A program made the translations under genes and the position numbers. Shown piece after piece: positions 30,013 through 40,181 of a stretch of 64,000 bases of DNA. The DNA is from Ischnura elegans (Eukaryota > Arthropoda > Insecta > Odonata > Coenagrionidae): positions 9,934,607 through 9,998,606 of the forward strand of contig NC_060258.1 in the NCBI RefSeq assembly GCF_921293095.1, given 5' to 3'. The first letter of the stretch is position 1, and every line of letters begins with the position of its first letter. The notes beneath the pieces were generated by a model. The model was not told the DNA's origin. It saw nothing but the letters and a program-made list of their open reading frames with translations, and did no database searches.

Positions 30013-30843
30013 ATGACTGCGATAGTGGACATTCAGTGTTTAAAGGGGAAGGGGGGCCTGGTGGTGAAAGAATTATCCATTTTTAGAACAGAATGTCCGG
30101 AGGTGAAAACTTGGATATTCAAACCTCCATATAATGGGTTGGAAAGGTGTGACGCGGACCGGAAGCAGGATCATTGGCTTCGTGAAAATCATCATGGACT
30201 ACTTTGGGAGGACGGGGATATTGATTACGACGATCTCAAATACGTTCTTCACTCGCAGTTATCCGCGTGCGAGCATGTATTTTCAAAGGGACGTGAAAAA
30301 TGCGAATTCCTTCAGAGAATGTTAAAATACAGAATAGTGCTCGATATGCAAATTCTGGGATGTCCCTCTTTGAGGAAAATAAAATATAAAACCTCAAGAG
30401 ACGTATGCAGGATTAATCCTCATCGGAAAAGAGAGTACGAGTGTTCGGCGAGTAATTGCACCAATTTACGGGATTGGTTCTTGAAAAACGGCGAGGATAA
30501 ATTAATATCCGCTAATTTTCACATTACCTCATACGTTGGGGCCTCGCAACGATTTGCGCTGAACATCGAGCGCCTCGCGAGAGCTGGATTTTTCTATTCA
30601 GGCGTGCGCGATGTGGCAGTTTGTTGCATATGCGGTCTCGCTCTGGGGTCTTGGGATTCAAGGGATAGTCCAGAGAAGGAACATCGGCGATGGAATCCTT
30701 ATTGCCCGCTGGTTACGATCCCCGGTACTTATCGTCCTCCATCCATAAATAGAAATGAAATAAGGTGGCATTCAGCCTCAGAGAACAGTAGCATTTTCAG
30801 CGATGGACAGTATTCAGCTAGACAGGGCCCTGAGCAGTCATAG
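30013..30843 (+). CDS. BIR (IAP-type) domain protein with a novel N-terminal domain (276 aa)
   Basis: Residues about 178-234 form a BIR domain: LARAGFFYSG, then C-x2-C-x16-H-x6-C (Cys204, Cys207, His224, Cys231) with the W...D..P..EH core. BIR domains bind caspases or pro-apoptotic peptides, so the protein may delay death of an infected cell. There is no RING finger, so it is not an E3-type IAP. Residues 1-165 are a separate domain: MTAIVDIQCL, WIFKPPYN, HGLLWEDGDIDYDDL, SKGREKCEFL and GCPSLRKI. Similar text occurs in uncharacterised arthropod mobile-element proteins; the opening VDIQ faintly recalls the first strand of DEDD exonucleases, but other acidic motifs are not confirmed. The 3' end overlaps the protease gene by 41 nt. 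Confidence 0.85.
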   Translation: MTAIVDIQCLKGKGGLVVKELSIFRTECPEVKTWIFKPPYNGLERCDADRKQDHWLRENHHGLLWEDGDIDYDDLKYVLHSQLSACEHVFSKGREKCEFLQRMLKYRIVLDMQILGCPSLRKIKYKTSRDVCRINPHRKREYECSASNCTNLRDWFLKNGEDKLISANFHITSYVGASQRFALNIERLARAGFFYSGVRDVAVCCICGLALGSWDSRDSPEKEHRRWNPYCPLVTIPGTYRPPSINRNEIRWHSASENSSIFSDGQYSARQGPEQS

Positions 30844-31342
30844 AGCGACCGCTCCATTCTACGTGGGCGTGTTTGCTGCTGATGAATTGCCTTATAACTG
30901 CCGCCACCCCACTGCTCTAATTGTGAATACCGACCCCTCCTGGAAGCAAGGAACGCATTGGATAGCGATATTCATTGATGCTAACGGAAAGGGTGAATAT
31001 TTCGACAGCTACGGAATACGCCCCTTCATCAAAGAGCATATAAACTTTCTCAACAGGGAGAGTTCATCGTGGCGATATAACAGGAAAGAAATCCAGGGGT
31101 GGACATCGGTGACTTGCGGAAATTATTCATCATTGTTTTTATTTTTCCGTTGCATGGGCTATACGATGCGTCAGTTTACTACTTGTTTTAATTCACGAGC
31201 CAGCGGAGAGAACGACTTAGTTATCCACCATATGTACAATATAATTTTTGGGAGGCACTGTAAGTCGAGTTTTGTAAATAAACGGTCAAAATGTACGCAA
31301 ATAGGCAGGGCACGAGCTCCCCAAAGTTCTACCCTGTGTTAG
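30803..31342 (+). CDS. Adenain-like cysteine protease (179 aa)
   Basis: Processing protease of the adenovirus endopeptidase (C5) type, expected to mature capsid and core proteins. The catalytic set is visible: His52 in QGTHWIAIF, Asp68 in EYFDSYG, Gln98 of the oxyanion hole in EIQGW, and Cys105 in SVTCGNYSS. Spacing and order match adenain and Polinton proteases. It starts inside the last codons of the BIR gene in another frame, so both are probably made from one transcript or by reinitiation. Slightly shorter than adenovirus adenain (about 204 aa). Frame intact. Confidence 0.9.
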   Translation: MDSIQLDRALSSHRATAPFYVGVFAADELPYNCRHPTALIVNTDPSWKQGTHWIAIFIDANGKGEYFDSYGIRPFIKEHINFLNRESSSWRYNRKEIQGWTSVTCGNYSSLFLFFRCMGYTMRQFTTCFNSRASGENDLVIHHMYNIIFGRHCKSSFVNKRSKCTQIGRARAPQSSTLC

Positions 31343-31431
31343 GCTCGCGCAGCCGCCATCTTGTTTCCCCTCCTACTCCCCCTCTCCAGTCTCCCCCTCC
31401 ATGGCCCACCCCCCACCACCGGGCGTGAGGG
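31343..31431. other. Pyrimidine-rich spacer before the right-end gene
   Basis: C/T-rich noncoding DNA (repeated CCCCTCTCC-like runs) between the protease stop and the next TATA box. Confidence 0.6.
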
Positions 31432-31466
31432 TATATAGAGGCGCCCTCCAGAGGCAGTGCTCACTA
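31432..31466 (+). promoter_or_regulatory. Right-end gene promoter: TATATAG + TCACT
   Basis: TATATAG at 31432 and TCACT at 31461: offset 29, identical to the other two promoters. The leader is about 235 nt and contains one earlier ATG (31664). Confidence 0.75.
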
Positions 31467-31695
31467 CCTACTCACACCTAGCATCAGTGTCTCGAGAGCA
31501 ATTGCCGGAAACGGGGAGACCTTTCGCACACCCAGGAAACCAACCAGGAGAGGCTCTTCTTCGAGAGGAGGTAGCCGCCCAACCCGCCCCTACTCTCCAC
31601 GACCACCGAGCAGTGGGAAGTTTCGGCCTCCATCTTATAAGCCATCCTGCAGCCCTGATATCCATGCCATCGAAGAGGAGGCGAGGTCGTCGGAG

Positions 31696-32439
31696 ATGGA
31701 GAATAGAGCAGCCAACAACCCTAGCGTGCCGGCCGCCGAAGAGGAGGCGAAGTCACCGCAGAGTCAGCGGCCGCGGGACCTAGGAGTTGTTGAATGTGCA
31801 TATCGCTTGAATTTCTGCAATACCAAGCGAGTTTCAATAGGGTTGGACTTGAAAAACGCGTGCCTCCCCTTCATCGCCATTGCTAAAGTCGGTGGTCAGA
31901 GTTTGAAAATAGGTTACAGCGACTTTTGTGACTTGATGAAGTGTGAAAGTGTCGTAGCATCGTACTTTTATCGAGATACCGTCCCCCATGCCATCAGCTT
32001 CGGGAAAACTGTGATGAAATTCAAGTCTACATTCGGAATCAAGTCTATTGTTCTCGAGGATGTGAATTCATCTCACGATAACAGCGGTGTGTATCTAGCC
32101 AAAACGTCTTGGTATGGACTGTTAAACCTTGCCGAGTGTGTTAGACTCCGCTGGGAGGAACGATGTGAGTGGTCTCCACATGCACAAAAAATATTGGACA
32201 TGTATGCGGACTCTATTTTTAATGCCGTGGATCGTGAGGAGGGCGAAAATCGCGAGTGCGTTAGTTGGGAACAAGTGACGGCTGCTAAAGTGAATCTCGA
32301 TGAGATAACCGACGCGCCGCCATCCTTGAATATTCAGGCGATTGCTGAAGAGATACACTGTATTCTAAAGACTCACGAAGGAAAAAAATGTCTAGTGGAG
32401 AATATCGCAGTCACTCATTCAGATTCTCCGGAATATTGA
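31696..32439 (+). CDS. Right-end Polinton gene, unknown function (247 aa)
   Basis: Start 31696 (MENRAANNPSV) has a good context (A/G at -3, G at +4). The first 40 residues are Pro/Glu/Ser-rich and probably disordered; the rest is folded with YRLNFCNTKRVSIGLDL, FIAIAKVGGQSLKIGYSDF, SIVLEDV and VYLAKTSWYGLLNLAECV. The strand pattern vaguely recalls PC4-type single-strand DNA-binding domains, without certainty. The same frame stays open, without an ATG, back through the predicted transcription start as Arg/Ser/Pro-rich text, so an upstream non-AUG start or missed exon is conceivable. An overlapping Arg-rich ORF starts at the earlier ATG 31664 in a weak context. A poly(A) signal follows at 32528. 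Confidence 0.7.
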   Translation: MENRAANNPSVPAAEEEAKSPQSQRPRDLGVVECAYRLNFCNTKRVSIGLDLKNACLPFIAIAKVGGQSLKIGYSDFCDLMKCESVVASYFYRDTVPHAISFGKTVMKFKSTFGIKSIVLEDVNSSHDNSGVYLAKTSWYGLLNLAECVRLRWEERCEWSPHAQKILDMYADSIFNAVDREEGENRECVSWEQVTAAKVNLDEITDAPPSLNIQAIAEEIHCILKTHEGKKCLVENIAVTHSDSPEY

Positions 32440-32527
32440 AAATGTTAATTAATCACTCAGTTCGTTTTTATTTCATTTTTGCTGTATCAAACGAATACTC
32501 ACTCTGAATTGTGTACTGAAAGTGTTT

Positions 32528-32533
32528 AATAAA
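32528..32533 (+). terminator. Poly(A) signal AATAAA for the right-end gene
   Basis: AATAAA about 90 bp after the stop and 15 bp before the right TIR begins; the mirror arrangement of the left-end gene. Confidence 0.65.
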
Positions 32534-32547
32534 ATTATATGTGAAAC

Positions 32548-33139
32548 GAACTCTCTGCTTTCTGTGTTTTGTTTGTTTATCCTCCGTCATACCCAACCCC
32601 ACATCCAACCTTCGACATTTTCCCATACTCCTCCAACGGGAAAATAACGGCCGCTTGCCTAATAGCACCTGCAAACGCGTGAGGGGCTTCCCGTCCCACA
32701 AAATTATGACGCCAAGGAGTCTGGACCCTGAGAGGTGACATGCCAACGTATGGGTAAGGCCCGGGTGGTGCCTGAAAAACGCGGTAAGTTACAGGGAGGA
32801 CAACAAATTCCTCCCAACCACCCCCCGGCTCCAAAACCACTTAAAACACCCTCTCGGTTCCATAGAACAACTGTGGAGGTGGGGGCCTAGCGCATCCCAC
32901 TCTGGCCACTTAGCACAGGTGAGGTATAGGCTATGGCGACAAACAGTCTCAACCCCTCCCCCTTCTCCTCACCCCCCTCGTTTTCAAACGACGTAAGGAC
33001 CTCCTTGTCTCCCCCCACTCCTTCCCCCGACGGAGCGGTCAACGACCCCGCCCCCACCTCCTCGTTCCAAAGACCCAATGACGTAGAGGTCAATGAACTT
33101 CCCATCCCACTCATGTTCCCAAGTGCCAGGTATACTACT
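32548..33139. repeat. Polinton right terminal inverted repeat (592 bp)
   Basis: Inverted copy of 16577-17171, ending GGTATACTACT. Differences from the left copy are few (for example CAACGACC for the complement of GGTCATTG near 33045), supporting recent insertion or TIR homogenisation during replication. Confidence 0.95.
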
Positions 33140-33145
33140 GACACC
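33140..33145. repeat. Right target-site duplication of the Polinton (GACACC)
   Basis: Exact copy of 16571-16576 directly after the right terminus. Confidence 0.95.
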
Positions 33146-33802
33146 ATTCTCCTTTTTTGGCCTTGGTTTCAAAGACAGAAGTTATCGAGTGATAGGGGAG
33201 CAAAAACTTACCTTTTAAACATTTTATCATCGCCATGAGAACAGAAAAAAGAGGAGAAAGTTGACGCAAAATAATAGAAATTTAACATTTATTGGTAAAA
33301 TAAAATATAATTTGCATTTATTCTTCCCCTGATTGTTTTCCTACTGGTTAAATATTTCAAGGTTGCTGGAAAAAGTCTTGAATAATATTTTGTTTATGGA
33401 AACAATTTTCTTCTAAAAATGATATTAGTGGAGTTATGAAAATTATTATTAGAAAATTGAGGAAATTTCAGTATCATGTAACGTTGCCATCACAACTTGC
33501 AAAAATAAAGCATATTGGGAAGATTTATGCAGGCAAAGTAGAATAAATGTCTAAAAATTCCCTAGATTTATGCAAGGAAAGTCAAATAGATCTCTAAAAA
33601 TGGCCCATCAAGCCTATTTATAATATATAGCTCCGAAGTCATGGAGTGTCCAAATTTATACCCATGTATGAAATTAAACATCCCAGAGAATGGTGTATTG
33701 CTTTTAAAGAAGTTATTGCTGTACGCATGAACATGCATATGGACAATCGTCGACATAGGGCGCTGCATGCACGCGATTGTTTCCTAGTCTGTCATCGTCC
33801 TT
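33146..33802. other. Gene-free host flank
   Basis: AT-rich DNA without a recognised gene or repeat boundary; continues the pre-insertion host sequence to the right of the Polinton. Confidence 0.5.
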
Positions 33803-34860
33803 GACGCTTGACTGACTCTCAAAATCGTGAAGAAAAGCCCATATAGTAAGCAGCATTCGTGTAAAATGACTTTAGGCGCGCCAGTATAGTTCTCTGTTTG
33901 GATAAAATGCACTGCGTGAACGCGCCACGGTGTGCCCTACATATACGGGTTTAATATCTTGCGTATGAGCACCTTCTGATAAACAAGAGTTTTGTTATCA
34001 GGCGCAAGATAAAGCGGATGAAGCGAATGACGATAAGTCTGTGGCAAAAACTTGGCCCATTTACGGGGCAAGTTAACGCAACGCTAGACCGACGCTTGAC
34101 TGACTCTCAAAATCGTGAAGAAAAGCCCATATAGTAAGCAGCATTCGTGTAAAATGACTTTAGGCGCGCCAGTATAGTTCTCTGTTTGGATAAAATGCAC
34201 TGCGTGAACGCGCCACGGTGTGCCCTACATATACGGGTTTAATATCTTGCGTATGAGCACCTTCTGATAAACAAGAGTTTTGTTATCAGGCGCAAGATAA
34301 AGCGGATGAAGCGAAATAAATACAGCGAAGCAGTGACACTGCGAGGGGAGGTTTGGGGGCAGTGGGGAGCCAGGGGGAATTGGGGAGGTGCCCCCCTGAA
34401 ATATAAAAACACGATTATTGTCCTTCATAATAGATAACAAAATATTGAAAACTCAGGAATTTACAAAAAGTTTTTTTAACGAATTAAATTTTTTCGATTA
34501 TGGAAAGAGTTAAAATTAGTTTAAAACCCATTACTTGGAGTCCGGTTTTTCAAAAATCCCCCCCCCCCCTCTGCTTTTAAACAACCCCCGAACGAAATTC
34601 CTTGCTACGCCACTGTTTTGGGGGTAAACCCCCCCCCCCAGAGCTCAGAGATTTCTTTTGATAGCTTTTTTCAATCACCAAACGCGTTCCATTGCATTGT
34701 TTAGGTTCGTGAAGGTTTCAAAGAATCATGAACACCGAGCCAACCTTTCGCTGCAAATGTGCCGTGTTAGCCATGCCACGGCTAGGCTAAATCAATTAGT
34801 GTTTTAAAAACTCAAATACATGGTTGATGACTTTGTGCTAATTTGTTACACAGTCAATAG
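33803..34860. repeat. Dispersed repeat family C with internal tandem duplication, copy 1
   Basis: A 225-bp segment starting GACGCTTGACTGACTCTCAA (33803-34028) is repeated at 34093-34315, and the second copy continues to about 34860. The longer part matches 41784-42600 in the same orientation at high identity, with differing lengths of C-runs near 34560 and 34630. No coding capacity is seen. The class is unknown; the tandem start could be a promoter-like or satellite-like end. Confidence 0.8.
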
Positions 34861-34960
34861 ATTTAAATGAATATAGCGAGTAGCGAGCGACATTTTTTTT
34901 TAATGAATGAACCACTTTCAAATTACTTTTAGTACTAATTGTTAATTTTCCTATTTTATG

Positions 34961-35262
34961 AATGTCTGATATTCTCTGTCAATGAGATCCAATGTACGAG
35001 TATAGGTACCTAATCTTGACAATGACACATTGAAATTATAATTAGTTTGATGGAATTTATTCATGGTAGCTTGTTTTATGGTATCACATACAATACGGAC
35101 ATTACAAGATGCATATTTTTACAAATGAATACATTGTACAATGGCATACTTTTCTTTTATTGCCATGATTTGTCAATTTAGCCTTGAAGCCGTATCGTTT
35201 TTGCTATTTCTGTTTTTTCGTCCCTGAGAAGAAAGACAATATCAGCTGATATAGTCAAATAC
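34961..35262. repeat. Dispersed repeat family E, copy 1 (inverted partner at 56300-56610)
   Basis: Shares text such as ATTGTACAATG, GCCATGATTTGTCAATTTAG-like and GGTACCTAATCTTGACAATG-like stretches with the reverse complement of 56300-56610, with moderate divergence. Noncoding. It ends next to the palindrome at 35268. Confidence 0.6.
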
Positions 35263-35267
35263 ATATC

Positions 35268-35311
35268 AAAATACATTTATCAACCAACTAGTTGGTTGAT
35301 AAATGTATTTT
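35268..35311. repeat. 44-bp perfect palindrome
   Basis: The 22-bp half AAAATACATTTATCAACCAA(CT) is followed directly by its exact reverse complement with no spacer. It sits at the border of repeat family E. Confidence 0.95.
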
Positions 35312-35319
35312 GCATACCC

Positions 35320-36999
35320 ATTGCTAGCCATAAATGGATGTTGCTATATTTTGTAAACCATTATGTTTTCGCAAATGATTTTGTTATTTGATCCTAATAA
35401 AAGAAGAGATTTATTCTTAATAATTCTTGCATAAATACCCATGATTTCTCTCCAAGCAAAATCAGTTGGTTAGTGGCAGAGGTAAGTGTTTAACAAGAAC
35501 ATTTTGGGGTGAAAAATTTGATCTGATATGAAAATGATGGCATATTTTTTGCAATAAAATTTTCATATGTTCTTTTCTTGTTTCACGAATATTACGAAAG
35601 AGGATCTTCAAATCTGCCTCTGAGAATTGTTGTCACTCACTGCGTATTTAAATGGGTTTACGTAATACTCTTTGACAGACATATTGATCTGAGTCTAACG
35701 GGGAATTATGACATAATTAGGGGTACTAACAGAAATGTATACACAATTCGATGTAAGATATCATGTTAATGACTTTTAAACGATATTCCTCACAATGAAA
35801 ACGTTACAATGCAAATTATCGGAAAGTGGATTACATTCCGCTCATCAATGTGCTGCGGACATTTTTGTAAACCGATTAAAATGCTACCAAAGTGGCAACA
35901 GAAATCAACCAATAGTTGGTCTCCTCTATTGAATCTCCTAGGCCTGTTTTTACCATTGGTGTGATATTCTACAGTATACCAGGGGTGCCGACTTACAAAA
36001 CATATTGGGGGGGCCAAAACCGAGGACCTTGCCCCGGTAAATTTTCCCGGTTAGGTTAATATCCCGGAGCCAATTTATCGACATGCGGCTGGTTGATATC
36101 GCTGTCGATTCAAAAATATTTATCTGGTGCTAATTAATGTCAAAAGAGAATGACAATCGGAGTTTTGACGAACTATCACGGTCCATGACTCTAAATAAAT
36201 CGCTCATGCTGGAAAAAAAATCACCGCATACTCACGGTAGAATAGATGAGCGCGGAAAAATACGAAAATCCGGCAGGTATCCCTTGGCGGTTGACTTCGA
36301 CATCATAACCCTGATGAAATTGCCAAACTCCAGAGGCACTGACAATTTTTCGGATGAAATCCAGTTCTGTTGAAGATTAAACCTTTTCACTTAACAGAGT
36401 TTAGCTGATCGTTATTCAAGGTCCAACCAAATTTTATTAAAAGCTGCCGAGAAACAAGGCGAGTCGGAGTCAAGGTGATCAGCGCGCCGCGTAAGCAACT
36501 TCTCCCGGCTCCATTCGACCTGCATAAGGCCGCGGATATATGACAACGAATCTGGTGTTATCATCGAGTTGAATCACCATCGACTTGTATGCATACTAAA
36601 ATAAGATTCTACTTTTTTGGATGACCTCGAAATCCAAAATATGCGCATAGGAGGCTTTTTAAAGGCTCATAAATCCCTTGTTTCGCCGAGGCAACAGAAA
36701 ACGTTAAGTTGGCAAAATTTCAGAAAACCTCCCTTTTACTAGATATTCGGTAGTTGAGAATTTGGGATTAGCGATCTTCTGCTGTCCCTTTATTTCACTC
36801 ATTCCTCATGATTTTTCGAGTACCTACTTACACCTTTTCTTATTATATTAGAAATGCTATAGTCACCTGCATGTCACTTTTAAAGAAAAATTTCTAAATT
36901 TCATCGAGACCACTGAAATATGCATAAAAATGGAATCACTAATGTCCATAATAATAATCTGTGTGGGAATGCTTTTAAGTTGATGTTTATTAGAATTTT
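35320..36999. other. Gene-free interval
   Basis: No recognised gene; short open frames at 35578-35769 and 36137-36373 have no family resemblance and no splice context I can support. Confidence 0.45.
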
Positions 37000-37007
37000 C
37001 TAAAAAT

Positions 37008-38681
37008 TAGAGATGGGTCGAATAGCAGATTTCTCGAATTCGAATATCGAATTCGAATATTAAATCATTGCTCGAATATTCGAATACCTCGAATACTAAA
37101 TGATGAATGCTGGTATGTTTGACTCGGTTGCCTATGCAGCAGGCAACACAAGATTTTGGGGAGTAATTTTGATTTCCTTTAAATGATTCGAACAGGAATT
37201 TAGCTGATTATTGAATATTTTAATTTTATGGAAACAATTGGGCATATAATTAATTCAACTAACATCGCTTTACCCTCACTCCTGCTGCCAAGTGCTAGCT
37301 GACAATCTCAGGCAATTTGCAAAATACAAGCTCTTTCCCTCCGGATTTTCTTCAATTATTTTGTTAGTTATTATTATTAGTCCACCTTTGGGAGTTCTCA
37401 CGAGATAAGAAGATGAATTGGAATTGCTATCAGGGAGAAACCAAATATCCTGAGAAAATATCCCTTCCTCTGGGACTGTAACAATAAAGATTTATAGCAC
37501 CACTCATAAATTGTAACTTTATATATGTTTTCGGAAAAAAATATGGCATCAACTCCCGAGAAGCTCTGCTGCTCATATCGAGTTTCGCCAGAATGCTTAA
37601 GTCTCCGTCGTATTTTGATATTTATTTCTTTGCGTAAAATGCTTAAATAAACTCAGAAATACGTCGTGTTTGGTCTTATTCTTTTTGATTACGCGCACAT
37701 TACTAATATTTCAATTCAATAAAGGTGTAACATCAATTGACGAAAGTCATTATTAGACACCTTTTGTGCTAATAGATGACTCATGCAGCGGTTGACCTCC
37801 ACAGAAATGGGGAACTTCGAAGCTGGTAGGAAAAAAATGGTCAGTGGGGGAGAAAAGGGTGGGGCCCGAAAGACGTTTCTATTGTTCTCGTGTAACTTGG
37901 TATTTTTTCGATGCTAAGGTCTTCGTAATATGATTCCTGCGCGAGCTGTGGCCTTTTTTTTATTTCGAAGAAGACGAAAGCCTCAGAGGGGGCTAGTGCT
38001 GAATGGAGAGGGATACCGGATCTAGGGAAATGCGCTAATGTAAGTATCCCACGTTACTCACACAGCTGTTGATCTCCAGAAATGGGGAACTTCGAAGCAG
38101 GTAGCCAGAAAAAGGTCAGTGGGTGAGAAAAGGGGGGAGGGCGTGAAACACGTTTTTATTGTTCTCGTAACTCGATATTTTTTTCGAAGCAGGGGTCTTC
38201 GTAATGCGATCCCTGCGCGACCTGGGACCTTTTGTTTGATTTCGGAGAAGAGGAAAGCGTCTGAGTGGGTGAGGCAAGTGCTGAATGGAGGGGGATAGCG
38301 GATCGTGGGAAATGACCTAAGGTTGCTATCCCACGGCACTGAGGTTCTCCTGGTGGGGGGAATCGGGGATTTTCGGATTTTTTTCACCCGACCATTTTCG
38401 GTTCCCCTCGTCGAACTCTTTTCACCGCTAAAATCCACGAATTTGATGTAATTCGTCAACTTGCGTAAAACGGCGCTGCGAGCACTAAATGACTACTGTT
38501 CTCTACATTTTTCCGAGTCAACTACCAACGACGTGCGTGCGACAGTGTATGACGCGAAATTCAAAGTAATCGAGGTATTCGAGGCGGTACTTTTCGCATA
38601 ACTATTCGAAACCTCGAATATCGAATACTTTCTAATATTCGAGGTATTCGAGTATTCGCGGATACTATTCGCACATCTCTA
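37008..38681. mobile_element. hAT-type non-autonomous element with 8-bp TSD
   Basis: Begins TAGAGATGGGTCGAATAG and ends in the imperfect inverse CTATTCGCACATCTCTA; an exact 8-bp duplication CTAAAAAT flanks it (37000-37007 and 38682-38689), the hallmark of hAT elements. Both ends are built of ATTCGAATA/TCGAATAC palindromic units (37020-37100 and 38565-38660). Inside, a ~265-bp segment (about 37785-38048) is repeated in tandem (about 38060-38333, starting near AGAAATGGGGAACTTCGAAG). No transposase is encoded, so it depends on another element. Confidence 0.88.
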
Positions 38682-39412
38682 CTAAAAATATTTCATTAAA
38701 ACAATTGTCATCCTCTCATTACTTATTTTTACTACCCATTTTTTTAGCTGATTCCTGAAAAGTATTATCCAACCTTCACAGGGCAGAGAACATTTTATTA
38801 AAGATTTTTTGCTGCATTCAGCACCTTTTAGTTACTTAAATAATATTTTTTATTCATAAAAAGCCATTCCAATCATTACAGACCATAAAACCTGACAAAA
38901 ATGGCAGGTCCGCATTTAGTGTTTTTCCGCATTTAGTGTTTTAAATTTTGTCCCCCCTGAAAAACCTTAAATCAGGATTCTACTGTAATTTGCATGTTAT
39001 GAATACACTTACGGTGGGTAACGAATCGCAATGAATTCCATTCTTTTTCTCTAATGAAGGAATCGACCCTATTGAAAATTCTCTGCTCCATAGTTCATGC
39101 TGGTCACTTTCCTCTTTCCTCCAGCCAGACGTTCACTTAAGCAGCACGAGGATTTCTCGTATGTGCTTCATTTAACAAACATGAGTTCTTCTTAAACGCT
39201 TTTCTTAATCTGTCTTTGTCATCGATTGAATCTTGTAACTGATTTTTTGCACACTTTCACTCGCCAGATCGGTTTTAGAATATTCAGTACAGTTCAGAAT
39301 CATCTGTAAATGTATTCTGTCGTCTTCAGAGGCAGTTATGAACCACCTTTGTCGAGAATTAGCATTTGTAATATATACCTTCAGCTGCATGTTAAGTATC
39401 AAAGATCTCATC

Positions 39413-39461
39413 GAAGGGGTCCAGCAAGGGCCTGAGCCAGGCCCTTGCTTGACCCCTTCGA
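39413..39461. repeat. GC-rich hairpin, 22-bp arms
   Basis: CGAAGGGGTCCAGCAAGGGC(CT) pairs with the downstream complement with one mismatch around a 5-nt loop (GAGCC). It is the most stable-looking hairpin of the AT-rich right half. Function unknown. Confidence 0.85.
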
Positions 39462-40181
39462 AGGGCGGTGGACGGCCAGAGCCAGGGGGTGGCAGCACTA
39501 TGCAGGGGGGGGGATTACTGAGGGACATTCCTGGGTGGGGGGGGGGAGGGTGGAATATTGTAAGGAAATTTTGAAATTTTAATCCCTACCCTCTTGACAT
39601 GGAATAGGGTAGTATCGTTCATCATAGAAAACGAAAGGCATTGATTGAGATTCATTCACCACCAATAGTGTAGTGTAGAATTCCCAGTTAGGACGAATGT
39701 AAATGGTCAATTTTATCCTCATTTGAAAAAGGCCAGAATGGCGCCCATGCGATGCCACTCCACCTGACGTCACAGGGACCTAGTTTCTATACGAGTAGAT
39801 AGGAGTTTTATATCATCTGAGATTACCAATGCATGCATGAGGCACAGAGCTCAGGGAAACATGTCTTAACAATCACCTATTAAAACTGCCTATGGTCGGA
39901 AAGTTTCCTGCGTTTGATAAGGTATTAATAATCATTATTTAATCAAGCTTTACCTACTAGTTTTTACTTGCTAATTTTACCTAAAATTTTCACTCATCAT
40001 TTAATCGCGAAAAATATATATCGTCAAATGTTAAAAATCTAAGAGCGTGAAGTACGTACTCCAGGAGTAATAATCTTTCGATTTAGGCAATAAAAAATAT
40101 TAGGAAACCATCGTATTATTGCATGAGGCACAGAGCTCAGGGAAACATCTCTTCATTATCACCTATTGAAATTGCCTAAGG

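Larger units (their letters stand above)
16577..33139. mobile_element. Complete Polinton/Maverick (adintovirus-like) element, 16.6 kb
   Basis: The limits are set by inverted termini starting AGTAGTATACC and ending GGTATACTACT, and by a perfect GACACC duplication on both sides. It contains all the Polinton hallmark genes: polymerase B, retroviral-type integrase, packaging ATPase, adenain-like protease and probable major and minor capsid proteins. It also has a spliced left-end gene, a BIR-domain gene and a right-end gene. The terminal repeats differ at only a handful of positions by eye and no hallmark ORF is broken, so insertion was recent. It sits about 480 bp upstream of a THAP-like ORF that is itself repetitive. 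Polintons are both transposons and proviruses of virus-like particles; capsid genes here favour the latter potential. Confidence 0.95.

Noticed and set aside
30013-30843. Full E3 ligase-type IAP
   Set aside because: Only one BIR is present and there is no RING finger in the ORF or in the neighbouring frames.
31457-31783. ORF of 108 codons starting at a GTG upstream of the right-end gene
   Set aside because: No ATG until 31664, low complexity, and overlap with the better supported CDS; kept only as a possible uORF.
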